Below are positions 1 to 8,950 of a stretch of DNA of 8,950 nucleotides, one piece after another; within the stretch, counting starts at the first letter, position 1; every line of letters starts with the position of its first letter. The stretch comes from an uncultured Erysipelotrichaceae bacterium (GTDB taxonomy: Bacteria > Bacillota_I > Bacilli_A > Erysipelotrichales > Erysipelotrichaceae): positions 1 to 8,950 of the forward strand of contig ONOV01000153.1 in NCBI GenBank assembly GCA_900319505.1, given 5' to 3'. The position numbers were made by a program, and so were the translations under genes. The notes below the pieces were generated by a model, which was not told where the DNA came from, did not search any database, and saw only the letters and a list, made by a program, of their open reading frames with translations.

Positions 1-43
1 AAGCACATACAGTCAAAGGATTATTAACAAATTACGCTTTCAT

Positions 44-64
44 CTCGGTCATTGAATGGCCGAG
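44..64 (-). promoter_or_regulatory. Hairpin in a presumed 5' leader
   Basis: The sequence is a near-perfect inverted repeat: CTCGG at 44-48 pairs with CCGAG at 60-64, and the pairing continues inward to a stem of about 9 bp with one G-U pair and a three-base loop. It lies about 70-90 bases downstream of the predicted start of transcription from the 140-168 promoter. No T-run follows it, so it is not an ordinary rho-independent terminator. It could be part of a structured leader or a protein-binding site. The class is unknown. Confidence 0.4.
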
Positions 65-139
65 GATTCCCGCTTGGTTTCCTAAAACAAAAAGAAGATC
101 ACTGCTGTGGTCCTCGCTGCACACTCATCTATTGTACAC

Positions 140-168
140 AATCTAGCAGGCGAGATGTACGCTGTCAA
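140..168 (-). promoter_or_regulatory. SigA-type promoter
   Basis: On the minus strand a perfect -35 box TTGACA (163-168) is followed after exactly 17 bases by TAGATT (140-145), which matches four of six positions of the -10 consensus. Transcription would begin near 133 and run off the left edge of the window. It points away from the decayed genes at 356-1056 and therefore marks the start of a separate unit. A second -10-like word, TACAAT, lies a few bases further downstream but lacks a -35 box at proper spacing. Confidence 0.6.
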
Positions 169-355
169 GGGCGCTTTTCTGCACTTATCTGCCGCTGAAA
201 CACGGAAAAGTCTTTATTCATGCGGGTTCACTTCATTCTGAAAATATTTCTCAGCGATATAGGACAGAATGCTGCAAGGCAATGGACAGATAATTAAAAA
301 ACGGCTTAATAATCACATTTTTCTTATCACTTTCCCAGGGTATAGCCATATTCCT

Positions 356-538
356 TCAGAACGGCAGATCGGGAAAGTCATCCGGCAGTTTCCCAGAAGA
401 TTTCTCATTTTCCTTCTGATACTTCTCATCCAGTTTTTTCATCTTTTCTTCCAGAGACAGATCCATATCAATGCCCATTTCTTCCCAGGTTGTACCATAC
501 GGAATCCACCGTCTGTACAGGAAGCGATCATGACTCTT
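356..538 (-). pseudogene. Unrecognised C-terminal gene fragment
   Basis: Sixty residues are open in this frame from just after a stop at 539-541 to a TGA at 356-358. They include YRRWIPYGTTWEEMGID and then a lysine- and glutamate-rich helical tail ending in PDDFPDLPF. The composition is typical of real protein and unlike a chance frame, but there is no start codon or ribosome-binding site at its front. Its upstream part overlaps the end of the TIGR04076 remnant in another frame. I do not recognise the family. It could be the 3' end of a third decayed gene, or a frameshifted extension of the neighbour. Just past the stop, a different frame reads LKEYGYTLGK before a double stop, suggesting that the original end may also have shifted frame. 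Confidence 0.45.
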
Positions 539-717
539 TCATCTCTGCTTTTACCAGGCTGCAGTGCCCCGCCATGCAGAGCAATATATACAAACTGCTG
601 TATCGCATTCCATGCCTGTGCACAGAACTTTCCATTTTGTATCTGCACATATTCATTCTGTTCTGCCGTACTTTCCAGCAGGAAGGAATTGCCTGCCTTG
701 AAGACAGGACAGGGACC
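439..717 (-). pseudogene. TIGR04076-family protein remnant (N-terminus missing)
   Basis: Starting with GPCPVFKAG at 717, this frame reads about 75 residues that match the TIGR04076 pattern from memory: a CPVFKxG opening, GKFCAQAWNAI in the middle (residues 29-39 of the frame), a V-x-x-A-L-x-GG segment (43-50), and DERVMIASCTDG near the end (59-70). The family consists of short proteins of about 90-110 residues with no established function that I know of. The usual N-terminal beta strand and helix are absent. Directly upstream in this frame are stop codons, and the sequence there belongs to a DUF2252 remnant. After residue 75 the frame continues to a TGA at 439-441 with an atypical tail. No start codon with a ribosome-binding site is seen, so this is almost certainly a non-functional remnant left by a deletion. 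Confidence 0.68.
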
Positions 718-1056
718 GGCATCGTTTCATCAAAGTCACAGATATCAAAGACCAGTCTTCCTTCCGGTGAGACAAAGATATCGAAACTGGCAATATTTGC
801 ATCACCGCACGCCTGTACCCGGATACCGGCAGTGCCAGCTTCAGCAAGATCACTGACAATAATGACATCAGCACCCCCGGAAGAAAGCAAATGGCGATGC
901 ACTCATTCTTTCATGCCTTAATGGCAGCAGTTCCGCCAGTCCTCTCTTTTCCTCTTCCAGAGCAAGAGAAAATTTCTTCTCTCTGTTTGTCTGTACCTTC
1001 CAGGTGCCAAGATCTTTCCCTGTTCTCTGCTTTCCTGTAAGCCAGAAGAAAAGCAC
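717..1056 (-). pseudogene. DUF2252 family protein, truncated and frameshifted
   Basis: Two adjacent frames together spell the N-terminal third of a DUF2252 protein. The first (about 1035 to 879) contains ELLPLRHERMSASPFAFFRG, matching the family's 'P-[IL]-R-x-x-R-M-x-x-SPF-x-F-[FY]-RG' motif. The second (about 873 to 717) contains GIRVQACGDANIASFDIF and SPEGRLVFDICDFDETMP, matching the 'VQACGDAHLxNFGxFxSPERRLVFDxNDFDET' motif. The two frames join cleanly if one base is removed from the five-base run at 874-878. Full-length members are roughly 400-460 residues and resemble aminoglycoside phosphotransferase-type kinases. Here only about 110 residues remain, and the sequence jumps to another family where the 'GPWEWD' motif should be. 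No ATG precedes it, and the open frame runs back into the operon terminator. The histidine of CGDAH is asparagine (CGDAN). Confidence 0.75.
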
Positions 1057-1071
1057 CTTATCAGGTGCTTT
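1041..1071 (-). terminator. Rho-independent terminator of the atp operon
   Basis: AAGCACCT (1051-1058) and AGGTGCTT (1063-1070) form an 8-9 bp stem around a four-base loop. On the minus strand it is followed by TTTCTTCT. It starts a few bases after the TAA of the 175-residue membrane protein gene, so that gene lies inside the ATP synthase transcription unit. On the plus strand the sequence after the stem is not T-rich, so it acts mainly on minus-strand transcripts. Confidence 0.85.
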
Positions 1072-1074
1072 ACG

Positions 1075-1602
1075 TTAATCTGCTTTCAGTTCTCTGAATG
1101 CACCGCTGCCATTCGGCTTTATGCCATCCAGTGTCATAGCCGGATTCTTTTTTTTCAGAAATGCAGCAAGGCGTTCTGCCTGCAGTCTGTTATCTGCGGT
1201 AATGAAATCTTCATCCAGCTGGATCAGATACTTTCCTTTGGCTGACGGTGTGACCTTCATCATCTTCACTTCAGATACAGGCCGCTCTTTGATGCGCATG
1301 GCATCTGAACATAACAGCATCCTTTCCTCCAGAAAGAACGATCTGCCCAATACTGCCCCATCATCATAATAGCGGTTGAGGTGTTCCACCGGCTTAAGCT
1401 GACGGATCATACGCGCTTTGACAATCTGCACATACACCATCACTCCTGCTAACAAAAGACCGCTGGCAACGGCGGCCCAGTATGCAGCTTTATTGCCGGT
1501 ACGAAACGTAATGAAAGCGAAGATGAATACAAGGAAGGCGGCGATGGTCTGAACCGCCGCATACTTCAATGTAATTAATGAACGGTAATAACGTTTGATC
1601 AT
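1075..1602 (-). CDS. Two-span membrane protein of unknown function at the end of the atp operon
   Basis: This 175-residue protein starts at an ATG 3 bases after the atpC stop and ends just before the operon terminator. Co-transcription and probably translational coupling with atpC are therefore expected. No strong ribosome-binding site is visible. Residues about 12-34 and 39-61 are hydrophobic membrane segments separated by a short loop (RTGNKA), leaving a C-terminal domain of about 110 residues that is probably cytoplasmic given the positive charges near KARMIRQLK. That domain has alternating strand-like segments (GRSFFLEERMLLC, EVKMMKVTP, KYLIQLDEDFITADN) followed by a terminal helix (RLQAERLAAFLKKKNP). 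This arrangement recalls small membrane-anchored PH-like domain proteins of Bacillota, which is an inference from pattern only. I do not recognise it as a known ATP synthase component. Context suggests a role near the synthase or the membrane, but position alone does not prove it. Confidence 0.85.
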   Translation of the reverse strand: MIKRYYRSLITLKYAAVQTIAAFLVFIFAFITFRTGNKAAYWAAVASGLLLAGVMVYVQIVKARMIRQLKPVEHLNRYYDDGAVLGRSFFLEERMLLCSDAMRIKERPVSEVKMMKVTPSAKGKYLIQLDEDFITADNRLQAERLAAFLKKKNPAMTLDGIKPNGSGAFRELKAD

Positions 1603-1605
1603 TGC

Positions 1606-6315
<4,710 letters not shown>

Positions 6316-6326
<11 letters not shown>

Positions 6327-6831
6327 GATCTGCGGCTTCCTTTACAAAAGCATCCACAGCCTGACGGTCCAGATCGGCACCATTTTCAGAACCGATAAGT
6401 CTGGCTGCAGCACTCATGGCAACATCCACCATTTCTTTCTGCATGGAGCCATACATATCAGCTCTTTCACTTTCGATCTGCTCATGGGCTCTGGCCCGCT
6501 CTGCATCTGCTTCCTGCTTTGCCTGGGCCAGGATCTGTTCCTTTTCATCCTGTGCTTCTTTAACAGCCGCGCTTACGATCTGCTCTCCGCGGCCGGCAGC
6601 CTTTGCCAGTTCATCTGCTGCTTTCTGACGGTCATCCTGTGCTTCTTTGCGAGCCTGCGCACTGGCCTCAAGATCCTCCTGCATGACATCGGCTCTCTTA
6701 TCGAGAAATTTCTTTACCGACGGCCAAAGGAACTTCTTCATCAGAAGAAACAGGACAAGCGTCGAACATAACTGTACGATCATTGTCAGTAAATTCGGGA
6801 CCAGCTGTTCAACGATGTCAACATTGATCAT
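6316..6831 (-). CDS. atpF: ATP synthase Fo subunit b
   Basis: Subunit b is the membrane-anchored stator stalk, acting as a dimer. The 171-residue protein has a single N-terminal membrane helix (residues about 12-31, NLLTMIVQLCSTLVLFLLMK). The conserved KKFLWPSVKKFLDKRADVM stretch follows, and then a long alanine-, glutamate- and glutamine-rich right-handed coiled coil to about residue 140. The C-terminal part (SAAARLIGSENGADLDRQAVDAFVKE) resembles the delta-binding end of other b subunits. AAGGGAAG precedes the ATG. It lies 15 bases after the atpE stop. The C-terminus overlaps atpH by 11 bases. There is a single b gene and no b' copy, as is usual in non-photosynthetic Bacillota. Confidence 0.96.
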
Positions 6832-6846
6832 TGAAGTCTTCCCTTA

Positions 6847-7086
6847 TCAGAGATTCGGGTAAACGAACATCAGCAGAATAGCAACAAGCAGACCGTAGAT
6901 CGCACAGGTTTCTGATAATGCGATACCGAGAATCATCGTTGATCTGATTTTGGATTCGACTTCAGGATTTTTCCCGATGGCATCACATGCATGTGCCGCA
7001 CAGGTTCCTTCACCAAGACCTGTCATCATACCTGTCATAACAGCCAGACCGGCACCGATTGCAATTAAGCCCTTGTTAATATCCAT
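6847..7086 (-). CDS. atpE: ATP synthase Fo subunit c with two helix glutamates
   Basis: Subunit c forms the rotor ring that carries the coupling ion. The 79-residue hairpin has helix 1 (about 5-33), a polar loop IGKNPEVESK (37-46, equivalent to the conserved RQP loop), and helix 2 (about 50-75). The essential carboxylate is E59 in LSETCAIYG. Helix 1 has a second glutamate, E26 in GLGEG, exactly 33 residues earlier, at the position where Na+-type rotors such as that of Ilyobacter have glutamine (Q32 with E65). In Fusobacterium nucleatum the same positions are E32 and E65, the two-carboxylate Na+ site. The hydroxyl ligand next to the carboxylate (S66 in those species) is threonine here (T60). 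The ion used cannot be decided from sequence alone. AGGAGG at 7095-7100 gives a strong ribosome-binding site, as expected for the most abundant subunit. Confidence 0.97.
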   Translation of the reverse strand: MDINKGLIAIGAGLAVMTGMMTGLGEGTCAAHACDAIGKNPEVESKIRSTMILGIALSETCAIYGLLVAILLMFVYPNL

Positions 7087-7100
7087 AATATTTTCCTCCT
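7084..7100 (-). promoter_or_regulatory. Strong ribosome-binding site of atpE
   Basis: AGGAGG (7095-7100 on the minus strand) is eight bases before the atpE ATG, in the 17-base gap after atpB. It is one of the two strongest such sites in the operon, together with GGAGG before atpA. It fits the need for many c subunits per complex. Confidence 0.8.
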
Positions 7101-7103
7101 GGA

Positions 7104-7808
7104 TTACTTCTTTATTTCCTCGGGGATATCATTCCCGACGAGAACCACTGTTAAAGTCACAAAGACAAGCGTCTGAATAAAACCGCTGAACAAATCAAAA
7201 TAGGCATGCAGAAGCGGCGCCAGAATCGGTGCCATGAAATTGAACACCGTACCGGATGTACTGATCCATCCTAACAATAGATTACTCAGATTCTGACAGG
7301 CACTGTATACCAGCTGCATCATAATGCCGCCGCACAGAATATTGCCGAACAGACGCAGCGACATGGAAACCATTGTGGAGAACTTGCCGAAGATATTCAT
7401 CGGCAGCATCACCGGAATCGGCTCCAGGAACGCATGCCAGTATGCCTTCCATCCGCCGTACTTTACTTCCACATACTGAATCATCACCCAGGTGATGATA
7501 CTTAATAACAGCGTGACACTGAGATTGGCCGTCGGTGAATCAATACCGAAAAGAGAAATGATATTGGCCAGGAAGATAAACACCCACAGTACCAGAATAT
7601 ACGGTACATAATGATCTGCCAGCTTCTTTCCCATGTTATCGCATACGGTGTCATACACCTTCTTCACCAGCAGCACCACCGGCAGTACAATGCCTTTCGG
7701 TCTGGCCATCGGATCTGTCTTATCAATCTTCTTTGACAGAATGACAATAACCGCCCCGATGAAGATGGTTAACCCGATAATGGTATAAACATCAGACTGT
7801 ACTTTCAT
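7104..7808 (-). CDS. atpB: ATP synthase Fo subunit a
   Basis: Subunit a forms the ion half-channels beside the c-ring. I start it at the ATG at 7808 (MKVQSDVYTIIGLT, 234 residues) because GGGAG lies about nine bases upstream. The longer reading from 7856 would add 16 charged residues and overlap atpI further. Five to six membrane segments are visible, starting near residues 8, 68, 95, 140, 185 and 205. The invariant arginine is R152 in SMSLRLFGNILCGG. The conserved last helix reads FSGFIQTLVFVTLT with Q212. YVPYILVLWVFIFLANIISLFGIDSPTANLSVTL is the typical segment after the first helix. It overlaps the end of atpI by 17 bases and is followed by atpE after 17 bases. Confidence 0.95.
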   Translation of the reverse strand: MKVQSDVYTIIGLTIFIGAVIVILSKKIDKTDPMARPKGIVLPVVLLVKKVYDTVCDNMGKKLADHYVPYILVLWVFIFLANIISLFGIDSPTANLSVTLLLSIITWVMIQYVEVKYGGWKAYWHAFLEPIPVMLPMNIFGKFSTMVSMSLRLFGNILCGGIMMQLVYSACQNLSNLLLGWISTSGTVFNFMAPILAPLLHAYFDLFSGFIQTLVFVTLTVVLVGNDIPEEIKK

Positions 7809-8163
7809 TCTCTGTTTCTCCCTTCTTATGTATGAACAGCGTTTCTGCCACGACACTGATCTTGATCATCATCAATCCGACCGCGGCCGCAAAGATATTC
7901 ATCACCTGCGGAAACAGTGCCGCAGCTATCATCGGCGCTGCCATAATGGCAAGATTGACAGCAAAGTGGAATCCATATCTGCTTCCCTTCGGTGTACCGA
8001 TCTCCAGTATCTCCGTCCAATAGCTTTCATTTCTTTTATATAGAAGGATGGCTAATAGACTTCCTGCCAGATATCCAAGTGTAATTCTCCAGTCAATCAG
8101 TACCGTTACAATACATCCGGCAAGACAGATCACTTTAAATACTTTCCATGACTGTTCTGTCAT
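7792..8163 (-). CDS. atpI: AtpI-type ATP synthase subunit I family protein
   Basis: The proposed product from the ATG at 8163 (MTEQSWKVFKVICLAG) is 123 residues with four hydrophobic segments (about 8-25, 29-42, 65-86 and 88-112) and a short charged tail, HKKGETENESTV. This size, topology and position as first gene before atpB match the AtpI (subunit I) family, members of which have been implicated in c-ring assembly and possibly Mg2+ supply. Sequence conservation in the family is low, so the call rests mainly on context and topology. The same frame is open back to 8262, and an ATG at 8184 would add seven residues. The start is uncertain because only a weak GAAG lies eight bases before the 8163 ATG. 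The 3' end overlaps atpB by 17 bases. Confidence 0.8.
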   Translation of the reverse strand: MTEQSWKVFKVICLAGCIVTVLIDWRITLGYLAGSLLAILLYKRNESYWTEILEIGTPKGSRYGFHFAVNLAIMAAPMIAAALFPQVMNIFAAAVGLMMIKISVVAETLFIHKKGETENESTV

Positions 8164-8224
8164 ATTCTTATCTTCACACTCCATTTCTGAAGCGTTAAAA
8201 AAAATTTCTTCCGTTCTGATTCTT

Positions 8225-8252
8225 ATATTACCACAGCCATCCAGGCATTGAA
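8225..8252 (-). promoter_or_regulatory. Candidate promoter of the atp operon
   Basis: On the minus strand TAATAT (8225-8230) is preceded directly by TGG, giving an extended -10 (TGn). A weak -35-like TTCAAT lies 16 bases further upstream (8247-8252). Transcription would start near 8218, about 55 bases before the preferred atpI start. The whole promoter must lie between the lipoprotein terminator (8316) and atpI. This is the best candidate I see in that gap, but the -35 matches only about three of six positions. Confidence 0.35.
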
Positions 8253-8315
8253 TACCGCTCATTTCTTTTCATTGACATTATTTGAATATTGCTCATCGTT
8301 TCTGCTTTCTATCCA

Positions 8316-8347
8316 TACAGAAAACATGCACACTGCCGTATGCATGT
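8316..8347 (-). terminator. Rho-independent terminator after the lipoprotein gene
   Basis: ACATGCACAC at 8324-8333 and GTATGCATGT at 8338-8347 pair in a 10 bp stem, including one G-U pair in RNA, around a four-base loop. On the minus strand the stem is followed by TTTCTGTA. It lies only a few bases beyond the TGA of the gene at 8351-8767, so that gene is separated from the ATP synthase operon. Confidence 0.75.
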
Positions 8348-8350
8348 ATA

Positions 8351-8767
8351 TCATGACAGATCGATGCTGATGGTATCCGTCTGTTTATTGTCGCAGCGCA
8401 GGGAAAGAGAGATGTTTTTCAGATCATCAAGCTTTTCCACATCACAGAGATCCGCATCCGCATGCCATTCCTGTCTGTATTTCTTTCCTGCTCTGATCTC
8501 GGCATCAGAACCGCTGAATGTCAGCGGCATGCCGTTGATGAAAGTATTCTGGGCAGCGATGGTAACTGTCTCATCTGTTTTATTCTGAAAGATGAAAACC
8601 ATTTCCACCTGTCCATAGGAAAGAGCGGTGCTCTTCAATACCGCACTGACATCCCCATCATCATAGACCTGCTTATTTACTGTTTCTTTCTGCTTTGTCC
8701 GGCATGCGCTCATATTGACCGTCAATACACATGCACATACTGCCTTCAGCCATCTTTTACCTTTCAT
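8351..8767 (-). CDS. Putative small lipoprotein of unknown function
   Basis: Read from the ATG at 8767, the product is 138 residues. A positive N-terminus (MKGKRWLK) is followed by a hydrophobic stretch and a lipobox-like MSAC ending at C22, so export and lipid attachment are likely; methionine at the -3 position is unusual but tolerated. The mature part has strand-rich sequence (QVEMVFIFQNKTDETVTIAAQNTFINGMPLTF, then EIRAGKKYRQEW and LKNISLSLRCDN). This resembles the beta-sandwich domain of many Bacillota surface lipoproteins with 'NKTDKTVTVxAxxxxINGxxI' and 'PGKK' features; the resemblance is an inference. An upstream in-frame ATG at 8788 would add MMAYNGC. A perfect TATAAT at 8774-8779 lies so close to the 8767 ATG that it would give an almost leaderless transcript if used, so the start is unsettled. 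The gene has its own terminator. Confidence 0.75.
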   Translation of the reverse strand: MKGKRWLKAVCACVLTVNMSACRTKQKETVNKQVYDDGDVSAVLKSTALSYGQVEMVFIFQNKTDETVTIAAQNTFINGMPLTFSGSDAEIRAGKKYRQEWHADADLCDVEKLDDLKNISLSLRCDNKQTDTISIDLS

Positions 8768-8853
8768 ACACCCATTATATGCCATCATCTTTCAGACTGC
8801 CGTCACATTTATACCCTTCTCTGTTCAGGTTCATCATGTATCTTAATAACCGT

Positions 8854-8871
8854 CAGATGAAAGATCATCTG
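8854..8871. repeat. Short perfect inverted repeat upstream of the lipoprotein gene
   Basis: CAGATGA (8854-8860) and TCATCTG (8865-8871) are perfect inverted copies around a four-base centre. The repeat lies about 90 bases upstream of the lipoprotein start and 27 bases before a plus-strand terminator. It could be an operator, or a stem in a short plus-strand RNA that the terminator ends. No T-run follows it on either strand. Confidence 0.4.
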
Positions 8872-8897
8872 TGATATACAGTTACAAAGCTTTCTCT

Positions 8898-8933
8898 GCT
8901 CATCCTTTCTGTCCGGGATGAGCTTTTCTTTTT
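8898..8933 (+). terminator. Plus-strand rho-independent terminator without an obvious gene
   Basis: GCTCATCC (8898-8905) and GGATGAGC (8916-8923) form a perfect 8 bp stem with a 10-base loop, followed on the plus strand by TTTTCTTTTT (8924-8933). On the minus strand the bases after the stem are not T-rich, so it works for rightward transcripts. No rightward gene is recognised anywhere in the window, so the transcript it ends is unknown. Confidence 0.7.
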
Positions 8934-8950
8934 GACCTTTTTCTGTATAA

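Larger units (their letters stand above)
1..355 (-). other. Intergenic region with a promoter and leader for a gene outside the window
   Basis: I see no convincing coding region in these 355 bases on either strand. The minus strand carries a promoter-like pair (140-168) and, downstream of it, a hairpin at 44-64. About 130 bases of presumed 5' leader run to the window edge, so the gene served lies beyond position 1. I compared the leader by eye with common riboswitch and T-box motifs and could not assign it to a class. Between 170 and 355 I see only the tail of the decayed gene cluster: a short in-frame stretch reading EYGYTLGK ends at about 326, followed by AT-rich sequence. Confidence 0.5.

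Noticed and set aside
269..856. A 195-residue plus-strand open frame over the decayed gene region
   Set aside because: The minus strand in this interval carries recognisable family motifs (DUF2252, TIGR04076). The plus-strand product is cysteine-, histidine- and phenylalanine-rich with no domain and no good ribosome-binding site.
528..902. The 124-residue minus-strand frame as a complete gene
   Set aside because: Only residues about 10-60 match DUF2252. The front end is out-of-frame translation of the SPFAFF segment and the back end is out-of-frame translation of the TIGR04076 remnant, so it is part of a broken gene.
7809..7856. Start of atpB at 7856, adding 16 residues
   Set aside because: The extension (SWQKRCSYIRREKQR) is out-of-frame translation of the atpI 3' end, and a proper ribosome-binding site precedes the ATG at 7808.
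8164..8262. Start of atpI at 8262, giving 156 residues
   Set aside because: The extra 33 residues (SGIQCLDGCGNIRIR and following) are unlike an AtpI N-terminus, and they would contain the best promoter candidate. The ATG at 8163 gives a normal family length, although its ribosome-binding site is weak.
8774..8779. Perfect TATAAT as a firm promoter of the lipoprotein gene
   Set aside because: No -35 box lies at 16-18 bases, and the implied transcription start coincides with the likely start codon, so I did not list it as a promoter.

Overview
The window is dominated by one complete F1Fo ATP synthase operon, read on the minus strand from right to left in the order atpI-atpB-atpE-atpF-atpH-atpA-atpG-atpD-atpC. 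This is the usual Bacillota (Firmicutes) order, with an AtpI-type gene first. Base composition by eye is moderate. The subunit sequences look like a gut-type Bacillota, possibly Erysipelotrichia. That finer placement is an impression, not a demonstrated result.

Layout from right to left, which is the direction of transcription. Bases 8898-8933 hold a plus-strand rho-independent terminator with no obvious plus-strand gene in front of it. A small putative lipoprotein gene (8351-8767) ends in its own terminator (8316-8347). A short leader with a weak extended -10 promoter candidate then leads into atpI. The membrane sector (AtpI, a, c, b) and the F1 sector (delta, alpha, gamma, beta, epsilon) follow almost without gaps. 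Four-base ATGA stop/start overlaps occur at delta/alpha, alpha/gamma and beta/epsilon, with longer overlaps at AtpI/a and b/delta. A 175-residue two-span membrane protein of unknown function starts 3 bases after the atpC stop. It shares the operon's terminator at 1041-1071, so it appears to be a tenth cistron.

The a and c subunits form the ion channel and rotor, b and delta the stator, alpha3-beta3 the catalytic head, and gamma-epsilon the rotating shaft. AtpI is thought to help c-ring assembly. The c subunit carries a glutamate in each membrane helix (E26 and E59, 33 residues apart). This matches the two-carboxylate rotor arrangement described for a Na+-driven ATP synthase in Fusobacterium nucleatum, and is the most interesting functional observation here.

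Left of the operon terminator (about 356-1056) is a gene graveyard on the same strand. It holds the N-terminal part of a DUF2252 protein with a frameshift at a five-base homopolymer. This is abruptly joined, at a GGTCCCTG sequence, to the C-terminal part of a TIGR04076-family protein. A further coding-like C-terminal fragment of unrecognised family follows. Bases 1-355 have no gene but contain a good minus-strand promoter (140-168) and a hairpin in the presumed leader of a gene lying outside the window. I found no CRISPR array, transposase, rRNA or tRNA.
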